Assembly: GCF_030010375.1 (NCBI RefSeq)
Contig: NZ_JASCRY010000003.1
Span: 496,001 to 560,000, forward strand
Direction of reading: 5' to 3'
Source of the DNA: Flavobacterium yafengii
GTDB lineage: Bacteria; Bacteroidota; Bacteroidia; Flavobacteriales; Flavobacteriaceae
Length of the DNA: 64,000 nt
Made by a program: the position numbers and the translations under genes. The notes beneath the pieces were generated by a model. It was not told the DNA's origin. It saw only the letters and a program-made list of their open reading frames with translations, and made no database searches. Shown here piece after piece: positions 8,084 through 16,647 of the stretch (positions are counted from its first letter, which is position 1; the number at the start of each line of letters is the position of its first letter).

Positions 8084-8128
8084 AAAAGTCGAGAGTCTAA
8101 AGTCAATTACTTTAAACTCTCGACTTTT
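8084..8128. repeat. Long hairpin downstream of the hydroxybutyryl-CoA dehydrogenase gene
   Basis: A 20-bp stem with one mismatch (AAAAGTCGAGAGTCTAAAGT, 8084-8103, against 8109-8128) and a 5-nt loop. It is followed by further degenerate copies of the same words (cttttgactttt, 8131-8142), so it looks like a repeat-derived element rather than a plain terminator. It ends 23 bp before the DUF1015 start. Confidence 0.8.
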
Positions 8129-8151
8129 GGCTTTTGACTTTTGACATAATT

Positions 8152-9372
8152 ATGGCTAAAATAGTTCCTTTCAAAGCAGTTCGTCCTACTCGTGATAAGG
8201 TTTGCCTTGTTACTTGCCGTTCTTATGAAGAATATGTAAATGCTGAATTAGCGGCGCAATTGGATTTCAATCCGTTGTCTTTTTTGCATATTCTAAAACC
8301 AGCTTACACCAATCAGGAAAGCGTTTCTTTTGAAAAAAGATACCGACAAGTACATCAAAAATACGAGGATTTCAAAAATGAAATCATTTTAGTAAAAGAT
8401 AAAAAACCTGCTATTTATATTCATAAGATTGTTACTAAAACGCATTCATTCACAGGGATTATTGCGGGGACAAGTGTAGCAGATTATTGTAATAATATCA
8501 TCAAAAAACATGAAGATATTATTGCTTTCAGAGTCCGATTACTCAAAGACTACATGAAATATTCAGAGTTCAATACTGAACCTGTTTTAATGACATATCC
8601 AGATAATAAAACAATCGAAAACTGGATTTTTAATTGTACCCAAAAATTAGCTGATTTTGAATTTTCAACCACAAAAAAAGAAATTCATTATCTGTGGAAA
8701 ATTGAAGATGCGTTAGAAATTAATTGGTTGCAAAATATATTTGAAAAGACAGATAATCTTTATATCGCTGACGGTCATCATCGTACCGAAGCACTAAGAT
8801 TATTATCCGAAGAAAATGATGATCCAAAAAACACAGCAAAAAATCATATTCTGAGTTATTTAATTTCTGAAAATAATGTCAAAATATATGAATTCAATCG
8901 TTTAGTAAAAGATTTAAACGGTTTTTCGAAAGAAGATTTCATAAAAGAATTAGAAAAGAATTTTATTCTTGAAAACAAATTCCAACAACCTTTTCAGCCT
9001 TCTCAAAAGCATCAGTTCGGAATGTATCTTGACAATGCCTTTTATAGCTTAATTTTACGAAAAGAAAATGAAGTTTTCAAAACAGCTTTGGATAGTTTAG
9101 ACACTCAAATTTTATACAAAAAAGTACTACTGCCTATTCTTGCCATTAAGGATTTACGCAATGATGAGCGAATAGAATACCTTTCAGGAAAACAATCTGT
9201 ATTGGAAGTAAAAAACAAAATTGATCAAGGAGAATTTGAAATTGGTTTTATACTATTCCCATCAAATATTGGAGAAATAAAAGCCTTGGCAGATGCCAAT
9301 TTAATAATGCCTCCAAAAAGTACATACATCGAACCCAAGTTTAGAAGCGGATTAATCGTTTATGAACTTTAG
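8152..9372 (+). CDS. DUF1015 family protein
   Basis: 406 residues. AKIVPFKAVRPTRDKV at the N-terminus, SFLHILKP, YIHKI, FTGIIAGTSVADY, and LYIADGHHRTEALRLL near the middle are typical of DUF1015, an uncharacterised family widespread in bacteria and archaea. The invariant ADGHHR segment looks like a catalytic or metal site but no reaction is established. The start at ATG 8152 is chosen over the TTG at 8134 because the latter lies in a repeat. It precedes the YggS gene by 31 bp, and the two probably share a transcript. Confidence 0.9.
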   Translation: MAKIVPFKAVRPTRDKVCLVTCRSYEEYVNAELAAQLDFNPLSFLHILKPAYTNQESVSFEKRYRQVHQKYEDFKNEIILVKDKKPAIYIHKIVTKTHSFTGIIAGTSVADYCNNIIKKHEDIIAFRVRLLKDYMKYSEFNTEPVLMTYPDNKTIENWIFNCTQKLADFEFSTTKKEIHYLWKIEDALEINWLQNIFEKTDNLYIADGHHRTEALRLLSEENDDPKNTAKNHILSYLISENNVKIYEFNRLVKDLNGFSKEDFIKELEKNFILENKFQQPFQPSQKHQFGMYLDNAFYSLILRKENEVFKTALDSLDTQILYKKVLLPILAIKDLRNDERIEYLSGKQSVLEVKNKIDQGEFEIGFILFPSNIGEIKALADANLIMPPKSTYIEPKFRSGLIVYEL

Positions 9373-9403
9373 GTTTCAATAACGATTTAAAATCAAAATA
9401 TAA

Positions 9404-10054
9404 ATGTCAATAAAAAATAATTTACTCCATATAAAAGCTACATTACCGGAACATGTAACCTTGGTTGCGGTTTCTAAAACCAAACCTGTTTCGGATTTAA
9501 TGGAAGGGTATGAAGCTGGTCAACGCATTTTTGGAGAAAACAAAATCCAGGAAATGGCCGAGAAATGGGAACAAATGCCGAAAGACATTCAATGGCACAT
9601 GATAGGTCATGTTCAAACAAATAAAGTCAAATTTATGGCACAATTTGTGAGCTTGATTCATGGCGTGGATAGTTTGAAATTACTACAGGAAATCAACAAA
9701 CAAGCACTAAAACACAATAGAATTATTGATTGTTTATTACAAATACACATTGCCGAAGAAGAAACTAAATTTGGTCTTGACGAGGAAGAACTTGCTTCAC
9801 TCCTATCCTCAAACGAATTCCAGGAAATGAAAAACATTCGAATTGCAGGACTAATGGGAATGGCTACTTTTACAGACAATAAAGATCAAATCAAGAAAGA
9901 ATTCCTGCATTTGAAATCAATTTTTGATCAACTCACAATTCATAATTCACAATTTACCATTATTTCCATGGGAATGTCCGGCGATTATCAACTTGCAATT
10001 GAATGCGGAAGCACAATGGTTCGGATTGGAAGTAGTATCTTTGGAGGAAGATAA
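9404..10054 (+). CDS. YggS family pyridoxal-phosphate homeostasis protein
   Basis: 216 residues with the PLPBP/YggS signatures: VAVSKTKPV with the Lys that binds pyridoxal phosphate, IFGENKIQE, WHMIGHVQTNKVK, and the C-terminal MGMSGDYQLAIECGSTMVRIG. The family has a TIM-barrel fold like alanine racemase but no racemase activity, and buffers PLP and amino-acid pools. Length is slightly below the E. coli protein. Odd point: residues around LTIHNSQFTI are encoded by a run of short quasi-repeats (actcacaattcataattcac) resembling intergenic repeat words of this genome, placed in a loop before the conserved MGMSGDY. Confidence 0.93.
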   Translation: MSIKNNLLHIKATLPEHVTLVAVSKTKPVSDLMEGYEAGQRIFGENKIQEMAEKWEQMPKDIQWHMIGHVQTNKVKFMAQFVSLIHGVDSLKLLQEINKQALKHNRIIDCLLQIHIAEEETKFGLDEEELASLLSSNEFQEMKNIRIAGLMGMATFTDNKDQIKKEFLHLKSIFDQLTIHNSQFTIISMGMSGDYQLAIECGSTMVRIGSSIFGGR

Positions 10055-10150
10055 TTTGATTTTTGATTGAGGATTAACGATTTTAATTTCAGATTTGAAA
10101 ATTACTATTAAAAAACTGATTACTAAAAACTGAACACTGAATACTGAAAT

Positions 10151-11512
10151 TTGTACGCAATACTAGACATAGAAACCACTGGAGGACAATTCAACGAAGA
10201 AGGAATCACTGAAATCGCTATCTATAAATTTGACGGTCATGAGGTGGTGGATCAATTCATCAGTTTGGTAAATCCTGAAATTCCAATTCAGCCATTTGTA
10301 GTGAAACTTACTGGTATAAATAATGCCATGTTGCAATCGGCACCCAAGTTTTTTGAAGTTGCAAAACGCATCATTGAAATGACAAATGATTGTGTTATTG
10401 TCGCTCATAATGCCTCTTTTGATTACAGAATACTACGAACTGAATTCAGACGATTAGGATATGATTTTGAGGCCCGAACGCTTTGTACGGTTGAATTATC
10501 AAAAAAACTATTGCCTGAGCAACCTTCTCATAGTTTAGGAAAATTGGTCCGTGCGCTTGGAATCCCAATGGCAGATAGACACAGAGCAAGTGGAGATGCT
10601 TTGGCGACAGTCAAATTATTTAAAATCCTTTTAGAAAAAGATTTAGAGAAAGAAATTGTAAAAGATTTTATAAAGCTAGAAATCGAAAAAGGGATTGCAC
10701 CAAAACTACTGGATATTGTGGCTGGACTACCTGCAAAAACAGGTATCTATTACATTCACAATGAAAAAGGAAACCTAATTTATATTGGCAAAAGCCGAAA
10801 CATAAAGAAACGTGTCAATCAGCATTTTACAGGAACTTCAACAAAATGCAAAAAGATTCAATCCGAAGTTTTCACAGTTACGTATGATGAAACCGGAAGT
10901 GAATTGATTGCATTATTGAAAGAAAGTGAAGAAATAAAAATCAACAAACCCATTCATAACAGAGCGCAGCGAAAAAGTATTTTCCAATTGGCTTTATATG
11001 CAGAAAAAGATAAAAATGGGTATCTCAACCTAAAACTTCAAAAGGCTGATGGTCGAAAAAAAGAAATCACCTCCTTTACTTCCTTACAAGAAGGTAAAAA
11101 TGCGTTATTCAAAATAACTTCTCATTATAATTTGTGCCAAAAACTTACCGGTTTATATGTTACCAAAACAAACTGTTTTCAATACAACATAAAAGAGTGT
11201 GATGGTGCTTGCATTGGCGAGGTTTCTCCTGAAGAATATAACGCAAGAGTACTAGGATTTATAGAAAAAAACAGTTTTGAAAATCAAAATATGGTGCTTG
11301 TTGACCGAGGAAGAACCATCAATGAACGCAGTGCTGTCTTGATTGAAAACGGAATATATAAAGGCTATGCTTTCTATGATTTAAACTATCAAATAAACAA
11401 CATCGAAATTCTTAAAAATATTATTATCCCCATGCAAAACAATAGGGATGTACGCAATATTATTCAAGGTCATGTTCGAAAAAGCAAAACGTTGAAAATC
11501 GTAAAATTCTAA
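10151..11512 (+). CDS. DEDDh exonuclease (PolIII epsilon-like) fused to a GIY-YIG nuclease
   Basis: 453 residues in two enzymatic parts. Residues 1-165 are a DnaQ-like 3'-5' exonuclease with D6/E8 (DIETTGG), D91 (HNASFDYR), H144 and D149 (HRASGDA). Residues about 196-275 are a UvrC/Cho-type GIY-YIG domain (GIYYIHN, LIYIGKS, R217 region). The rest resembles the Cho/UvrC-like tail with a Cys cluster (CFQYNIKECDGAC). Such fusions are linked to an alternative nucleotide-excision route, an inference from the architecture. The start is TTG: an in-frame stop (10145-10147) stands immediately upstream and conserved sequence starts at once. Confidence 0.88.
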   Translation: MYAILDIETTGGQFNEEGITEIAIYKFDGHEVVDQFISLVNPEIPIQPFVVKLTGINNAMLQSAPKFFEVAKRIIEMTNDCVIVAHNASFDYRILRTEFRRLGYDFEARTLCTVELSKKLLPEQPSHSLGKLVRALGIPMADRHRASGDALATVKLFKILLEKDLEKEIVKDFIKLEIEKGIAPKLLDIVAGLPAKTGIYYIHNEKGNLIYIGKSRNIKKRVNQHFTGTSTKCKKIQSEVFTVTYDETGSELIALLKESEEIKINKPIHNRAQRKSIFQLALYAEKDKNGYLNLKLQKADGRKKEITSFTSLQEGKNALFKITSHYNLCQKLTGLYVTKTNCFQYNIKECDGACIGEVSPEEYNARVLGFIEKNSFENQNMVLVDRGRTINERSAVLIENGIYKGYAFYDLNYQINNIEILKNIIIPMQNNRDVRNIIQGHVRKSKTLKIVKF

Positions 11513-11539
11513 TTGCATGCTAATAATTACAACATAATT

Positions 11540-12370
11540 ATGCAAAGATTAAAGTCAAAATTTGACTCTTTTAGACACAGAACTAATGTCGTAATTTACG
11601 GAACCAATACGGCTTCCGGCAGATTATTTGATCTTATTCTTTTAGGCGTTATTCTAGTTAGTGTTGTTATAGTTATGCTTGAAACTGTAAAAGGTTTTGA
11701 TATAAAGTACCATTATGAACTCATTGTATTGGAATGGATTATAACCATTTTCTTTACTTTAGAATACCTTCTTAGAATTATATCCATCAAAAAACCTTTG
11801 AAATACATCTTTAGTTTTTATGGAATAATTGATTTGATAGCAACGTTACCCATGTATTTCTCCTTATTTATTGTTGGAACAAGCGTTTTAACAGTTGTTA
11901 GGGCTTTACGCTTGTTGCGATTATTCAAGATCCTGAAACACCCAAAATTCTCCAGTCAATCCACTCACTTAAAAGAAGCCTTGATTGCCAGCAGAGGTAA
12001 AATACTTATTTTTATCTACTTCATGTTAATCAGCAGTGTAATAATTGGCTCCGTAATGTACGTCGTTGAGGGAGAAGAAGGCGGTTTTACCAGCATTCCC
12101 ATCAGTATTTATTGGACCATCGTAACGCTTACAACAGTAGGTTATGGCGATATTTCACCCATAACACCACTTGGTCAAGCAATTGCTTCGGTAGTAATGA
12201 TCATGGGATACGGTATTATTGCCGTCCCTACAGGAATAGTCTCTGCTGAATTCGCTAACAACAACCGTAAAAAACCAAGGGCCGAAAGAATCAATCCGTG
12301 CTCTGTTTGCGGAACCGAAGGACATGAACATAATGCAAAATACTGCTACCATTGTGGTGCAGATTTATAA
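11540..12370 (+). CDS. Voltage-gated K+ channel family protein with C-terminal zinc ribbon
   Basis: 276 residues. Transmembrane segments S1-S4 occupy about 30-133, with S4 arginines in RALRLLRLFKILKH (121-134); S5, a pore loop and S6 follow, with the filter TTVGYGD (198-204). It is therefore a six-segment Kv-like channel of the inner membrane. The C-terminal 25 residues carry two CxxC pairs (C254/C257 and C269/C272), a small zinc ribbon not typical of bacterial Kv channels, suggesting a regulatory cytoplasmic tail. The start at ATG 11540 is preferred over a TTG nine codons earlier. The 27-bp gap after the exonuclease stop suggests cotranscription. Confidence 0.9.
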   Translation: MQRLKSKFDSFRHRTNVVIYGTNTASGRLFDLILLGVILVSVVIVMLETVKGFDIKYHYELIVLEWIITIFFTLEYLLRIISIKKPLKYIFSFYGIIDLIATLPMYFSLFIVGTSVLTVVRALRLLRLFKILKHPKFSSQSTHLKEALIASRGKILIFIYFMLISSVIIGSVMYVVEGEEGGFTSIPISIYWTIVTLTTVGYGDISPITPLGQAIASVVMIMGYGIIAVPTGIVSAEFANNNRKKPRAERINPCSVCGTEGHEHNAKYCYHCGADL

Positions 12371-12381
12371 TACTAATAATT

Positions 12382-12525
12382 AGAAGCTAATTCCAGCTGT
12401 ACACTACAACTCCTCGTTATTACAGTTGTTTTTCTAAGGCATAAAAGGAGCTTCCTTTGGTCGCTCTTTTACACCAAGAAAAACTAACTTTCATAACTCC
12501 GGGGTTTTCGTTTCCATCTGGGCTA
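12382..12525 (+). repeat. Dispersed structured repeat, copy 1 (long form), upstream of miaA
   Basis: The ends are AGCTAATTCCAGCTGTAC near 12385-12402 and TTTCCATCTGGGCTA at 12511-12525. They match the ends of three other copies in the window (28003, 40658, 54291). CCAG pairs with CTGG here, where the other copies use CCCG/CGGG or CCTG/CAGG. The inside is longer than in other copies and has its own hairpins (ACAACT/AGTTGT at 12406-12429; AAAGG/CCTTT at 12444-12458). It lies on the same strand as, and just ahead of, miaA. Confidence 0.7.
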
Positions 12526-12531
12526 AAAAAC

Positions 12532-13452
12532 ATGAAATACTTAATCACCATTATCGGACCCACGGCTATAGGAAAAACTTCCTTGAGTATCGTATTAGCT
12601 AATTATTTTAAATGTGATATTATTTCCTGTGACAGCAGGCAGTTTTTCAAGGAAATGACCATTGGAACCGCTGTACCTAACAAAGCCGAGTTAGAAGCAG
12701 CTAAACATCATTTCATCCAAAACAAATCCGTATTCGAAAATTATACTGTTGGTGATTTCGAGAAAGAAGCTATTGCTAAACTTGACGAATTATTTTTGAC
12801 CAATGATTACGCCATTTTAGTTGGTGGTTCCGGATTGTATGTTGATGCTATTCTAAAAGGTTTTGATGAATTTCCAGAAATAGACGCTTCAGTTCGTACT
12901 GAAATAAATACAAATTATGAAAAACTAGGGATCGGATATTTACAACAAAAACTCGAAGTTTTAGATCCAGATTATTACAAAAGTTTGACCGCCGAAAATT
13001 CTCAAACGCTACAAAATCCGCAACGAATGATGCGTTTCGTAGAAGTTTGTATTGGTGCCGGAAAACCGTATTCTTCTTTTTTAAAGCAGAAAAAAAACAG
13101 CCGAAACTTCACTCCAATTTTAATAGGTCTGGAAGCTGACAGAAAAATCATTTACAACCGAATCAATCAACGCGTTGATATTATGATGAATGAAGGACTT
13201 CAGGCTGAAGCAAAAACGTTATTCCCAAATAAAGAGTTGAATGCACTGCAAACCGTGGGTTACAGAGAATTATTCAGCTATTTTGACAGAGAAATTTCAT
13301 TGGAATTTGCCATAGAAGAAATAAAGAAAAACACGCGACGATTTTCAAAACGTCAATTGACTTGGTTTAAAAGAAATGAAAACACCAAATGGTTTGATTT
13401 TGAAACTCCGTATGAAACTATTGTAGATTACATCCATTCGAAAAAAAAATAA
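12532..13452 (+). CDS. miaA: tRNA dimethylallyltransferase
   Basis: 306 residues. P-loop GPTAIGKTSLS close to the N-terminus; DSRQFFKEMTIGTA is the substrate and tRNA-binding signature; LVGGSGLYVDAILKG and QTVGYRELFSYF follow, then the C-terminal TRRFSKRQLTWFKR. The enzyme adds a dimethylallyl group to N6 of A37 in tRNAs that read UNN codons. Length fits MiaA. The start at ATG 12532 is chosen because the upstream extension to 12457 runs through the repeat element and has no family similarity. The acyl-ACP thioesterase gene follows after 40 bp. Confidence 0.96.
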   Translation: MKYLITIIGPTAIGKTSLSIVLANYFKCDIISCDSRQFFKEMTIGTAVPNKAELEAAKHHFIQNKSVFENYTVGDFEKEAIAKLDELFLTNDYAILVGGSGLYVDAILKGFDEFPEIDASVRTEINTNYEKLGIGYLQQKLEVLDPDYYKSLTAENSQTLQNPQRMMRFVEVCIGAGKPYSSFLKQKKNSRNFTPILIGLEADRKIIYNRINQRVDIMMNEGLQAEAKTLFPNKELNALQTVGYRELFSYFDREISLEFAIEEIKKNTRRFSKRQLTWFKRNENTKWFDFETPYETIVDYIHSKKK

Positions 13453-13492
13453 ACAATAAATCTTATATCTAAGAATACAAATTCATAATTAT

Positions 13493-14233
13493 ATGCCTAT
13501 CTCTCCAAATTTCACTTCCGTATTAAGTAAAGACTGCGAAATTAATTTTACACAGTGCGCACCAAATGGATTTTTAAAATACACTGATTTGTGTAATATC
13601 TTGCAGTTAACCGCTGCTGCTCATTCAGAAATTGGCGGCATTAGTTTTACTGATATGCAGGAGTTTGACCAAGCATGGGTTTTGAGCAGAATGCGTGTTG
13701 AAATCTCTAAATTACCAAAATGGGGAGATACTGTAACCGTAAAAACATGGATCAATTCCTTAGAAAACTCCCGTTCCGTTCGGGCACTGGAAATGCACGT
13801 AAATGGAGAAAAAATTGTGGGCTCAGAGACTTTTTGGGCGGTTTTTAACACTAAAAAGCGTCGGCCGGAAGGATTAGCATTACCCTTTGAACATTTTGAA
13901 TTATATCCCGAAAAAAGAGCTACGCTAGAAGGTTTTTCTAAAATCAACTTCAATCATGAGAAAGAAATAGTTTTTGAAAAAAGTGTATTTTTATCCGATT
14001 TAGACATTGTAAATCATGTCAATAATGTCAAATATCTGGAATGGTGTTTGGATTTGGTTGATGAAAAATTAATTCTCAATCAAAAAATTGAAAGTTTTGA
14101 GATGAATTTCTTAAAGGAATTATCACTAAAAGACAAAGTGATTATTCATGAAAGTATTTCTGAGAGTGAAACTGTTTTTAGCATTACAAAAGAAGACAAG
14201 ACGAATTTTGCCTTGCAATTGAACTGGAAATAA
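13493..14233 (+). CDS. Acyl-ACP thioesterase (FatA/B-like, double hotdog)
   Basis: 246 residues. Segments such as ILQLTAAAHSEIGG, WVLSRMRVEISKLPKWGDTV, SRSVRALEM and, in the second hotdog half, DLDIVNHVNNVKYLEWCLD mark a plant-like acyl-ACP thioesterase of the type common in Bacteroidetes and Firmicutes. It would hydrolyse acyl-ACP to release free fatty acids in the cytoplasm. A terminator follows within 20 bp. Chain-length specificity cannot be told. The gene is in the same region as fabI/fabV but on the other strand. Confidence 0.9.
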   Translation: MPISPNFTSVLSKDCEINFTQCAPNGFLKYTDLCNILQLTAAAHSEIGGISFTDMQEFDQAWVLSRMRVEISKLPKWGDTVTVKTWINSLENSRSVRALEMHVNGEKIVGSETFWAVFNTKKRRPEGLALPFEHFELYPEKRATLEGFSKINFNHEKEIVFEKSVFLSDLDIVNHVNNVKYLEWCLDLVDEKLILNQKIESFEMNFLKELSLKDKVIIHESISESETVFSITKEDKTNFALQLNWK

Positions 14234-14250
14234 TGTCTTTTAAATCCATA

Positions 14251-14280
14251 AAAAAAGCCTCAATTACTTGAGGCTTTTTT
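14251..14280. terminator. Bidirectional terminator
   Basis: A 13-bp stem (14251-14263 with 14268-14280; core GCCTCAA / TTGAGGC) with a 4-nt loop, A tract on the left and T tract on the right. It serves the thioesterase gene and the convergent response-regulator gene. Confidence 0.9.
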
Positions 14281-14284
14281 CTAT

Positions 14285-15001
14285 TTATTCTGCTGCTTTA
14301 TTCTTAACAACTAATCTGAATCCTTCTCCGTGGATGTTTAAAATTTCCACATCTTCATCCAGTTTCAAATACTTTCTCAACTTAGCGATGTAAACATCCA
14401 TACTTCTGGAAGTAAAATAGTTATCATCTCTCCAGATTTTCGTCAAGGCTAATTCTCTTGGCATCAAATCATTTTCGTGAAGAATTAACATTTTCAGTAA
14501 TTCATTCTCTTTTGGAGATAATTTTATTGGCTCATCATTATTAAAAGTCAAGAAACGAAGTTTTGAATTCAAATGAAATTTACCAATATTAAATTCAAAT
14601 TGTACTTGTTCTGCTTTAGTATCAGATGATTTTCTTTGGATAATTGCTTTGATTTTCATCAACAATACTTCAGAATCAAAAGGTTTATTCAAGTAATCAT
14701 CAGCACCTGCTTTATATCCTTTCAGCACATCTTCTTTCATAGATTTTGCTGTTAAAAATATAATTGGCACTTCATTATTTTTTTCTCTGATTTCTTTAGC
14801 CAAAGTATAACCATCTTTGTAAGGCATCATTACATCCAGAATACATAAATCATAAGTATCCTTTTTGAATTTTTCGAATCCTTCCATTCCGTTTTTGGCC
14901 AAAGTAACATCAAAATCATTTAGCATTAAATAATCTTTCAAAACTGCACCAAAATTAAGGTCATCTTCGACTAGAAGTATTTTTTTATTTACATTTTCCA
15001 T
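14285..15001 (-). CDS. OmpR/PhoB-family response regulator (RprY-like)
   Basis: 238 residues. The receiver domain (about 5-120) has the acidic pair VEDD, phosphoacceptor D56 in DLCILDVMMP, and the conserved Lys in IIFLTAKS. The C-terminal winged helix has LSPKENELLKMLILHEN and TSRSMDVYIAKLRKYL, as in OmpR/PhoB transcription factors. It is encoded 3 bp downstream of a sensor kinase, so the two form a system similar in make-up to Bacteroides RprXY. Targets are unknown. Confidence 0.92.
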   Translation of the reverse strand: MENVNKKILLVEDDLNFGAVLKDYLMLNDFDVTLAKNGMEGFEKFKKDTYDLCILDVMMPYKDGYTLAKEIREKNNEVPIIFLTAKSMKEDVLKGYKAGADDYLNKPFDSEVLLMKIKAIIQRKSSDTKAEQVQFEFNIGKFHLNSKLRFLTFNNDEPIKLSPKENELLKMLILHENDLMPRELALTKIWRDDNYFTSRSMDVYIAKLRKYLKLDEDVEILNIHGEGFRLVVKNKAAE

Positions 15002-15004
15002 ATT

Positions 15005-16588
15005 CTAATTTATTAATGGTAATTTTATTATGAAGGTACTCCCTTTTCCCTTTTCACTTTCTACATATACTTGACCGTTATGGTCGTCAACAATTCTTTT
15101 TACGTAGGCTAAACCTAAACCGTGTCCTTTAACATTATGAATGTCTCCGGTATGCTCTCTGTAGAATTTTTCAAAAATTCTTTTTTGAGCTATTTTACTC
15201 ATTCCCAAACCACTATCTTTTACTTTGATAATGACCATATCTTTGATATTTTCAGTAAAAATTTCAATTTCCGGAACATTAGGTGAGTATTTTATTGCGT
15301 TTTCTAAAATATTCACAATGACATTGGTAAAATGAACATCATTGATTAAAACTGTGGTTCTAATGGCTTTAAAATGGCAAGTAATTGTTCCTTGCCTGTC
15401 TTCTAAAATCAAATTCACATGATCTATTGCATCTTCAATAATTTCATGAATATTATTCGATTCTTTGGTAATATCTAATTCTCTCTTTTCTAATTTAGAG
15501 ATTCGCAACACATTTTCAACTTGTGCATGCATGCGTTTATTTTCATCCTTAATCATTTGAAGGTATCGCAAAACCTTCTCTTTATCATCTATTATTTTTG
15601 GATTTCTAATTGCATCCAAAGCTAAATTTATAGTTGCAATTGGAGTTTTAAACTCGTGCGTCATATTATTAATGAAATCGTTTTTGATTTCAGAAATTTG
15701 GCGTTGACGAATTAGTTGATTCAATGCACTTGTATACGCTATTAAAATAATCAGTGTAAAAACAATAGAAAGAATTGTTACACTAACGAGTTCTGACAAT
15801 AAAAATTTCTTTTTAAGTGGAAAAGTAACCAACAATTGGTATTTACTATTCCCTTCATTATCTGTAAAAATTGGAATTGAATAAGTGGCATCTTTATCAT
15901 ATTTAAAGGCATTTGATTTAATTTTGGTCGCTAAATTATTGCTGTAAATACCAAACTCAAACCTTGTTTCAATACCATATTCTCCTAATTCTTTTTTAAT
16001 TAGTTTCTGTAAGACATCACTGGAAACGCGTTCTTCAAGTGGCATTGCTGACAAAACATCCTTAGCTGAAATTTCAAAAAGAGCGTTATCTAAAATATCA
16101 AGATTTCCTGATTTTTCAATTCTAATATCAGGAATCAAACTTTGACTCACTCCTGATTTATCCATCGAATTATTATTATAAACTTCAGTTACCCGTTTGG
16201 AACTAAAGCTTTTAAATTTTTCACTATCAAATTTTTTATCAAAGAACGTTGGTGAAATATTATAATCTTCAGAAATTATACTATTAGAATATATGATGGT
16301 TTTATTTGTTCTTGGATTTTTTTGAACATAATAAAACTCTAAGATATCATCCTTTTCAGGCACTTTTCCTGTACTGTCTTTATAATGATTTATTTTATCA
16401 TAAAAACTATATGTTTCTTGCTTTTGAATCTTATCTGCTACATTACCAATTACTTGTTTCACATGAAATTTAAACTGCTCATCATTATTTTTGAACGAAG
16501 TATTAAACCAATACACTTGAACAAGAATTATCCCTATTAAGGACAGGCTCATCAATAAAACAAGTAATTTAAAAAAAAGTTTATTCAT
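15005..16588 (-). CDS. Membrane sensor histidine kinase (RprX-like)
   Basis: 527 residues. TM1 lies at about 8-28 and TM2 at about 268-290, enclosing a periplasmic sensor region of about 240 residues with no recognisable domain. The cytoplasmic part has an H-box MTHEFKTPIATINLALDAI with H311, and ATPase motifs NILENAIKYSP (N), VKDSGLGMS (G1) and GHGLGLAYVKRIV (G2). No HAMP domain is evident. It phosphorylates the response regulator encoded 3 bp downstream. A -7 element (CAAATTTA on the plus strand at 16594-16601) lies 5 bp upstream of its start. Confidence 0.92.
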   Translation of the reverse strand: MNKLFFKLLVLLMSLSLIGIILVQVYWFNTSFKNNDEQFKFHVKQVIGNVADKIQKQETYSFYDKINHYKDSTGKVPEKDDILEFYYVQKNPRTNKTIIYSNSIISEDYNISPTFFDKKFDSEKFKSFSSKRVTEVYNNNSMDKSGVSQSLIPDIRIEKSGNLDILDNALFEISAKDVLSAMPLEERVSSDVLQKLIKKELGEYGIETRFEFGIYSNNLATKIKSNAFKYDKDATYSIPIFTDNEGNSKYQLLVTFPLKKKFLLSELVSVTILSIVFTLIILIAYTSALNQLIRQRQISEIKNDFINNMTHEFKTPIATINLALDAIRNPKIIDDKEKVLRYLQMIKDENKRMHAQVENVLRISKLEKRELDITKESNNIHEIIEDAIDHVNLILEDRQGTITCHFKAIRTTVLINDVHFTNVIVNILENAIKYSPNVPEIEIFTENIKDMVIIKVKDSGLGMSKIAQKRIFEKFYREHTGDIHNVKGHGLGLAYVKRIVDDHNGQVYVESEKGKGSTFIIKLPLIN

Positions 16589-16593
16589 CGAAA

Positions 16594-16601
16594 CAAATTT
16601 A
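16594..16601 (-). promoter_or_regulatory. -7 element (TAAATTTG) of the sensor-kinase gene
   Basis: Reading on the minus strand, TAAATTTG ends 5 bp before the kinase ATG. As for smpB, this would give a nearly leaderless mRNA. No TTG at 19-nt spacing is present, so the call is tentative. Confidence 0.4.
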
Positions 16602-16647
16602 GTATTTTAACAATATATTAAATAATAGATTAACCAAACATTAACAC

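Noticed and set aside
7112-8128. Insertion sequence or MITE made of the two hairpins and the gene between them
   Set aside because: The two hairpins differ in sequence, there are no target-site duplications, and the gene is a normal metabolic one. Kept only as a question.
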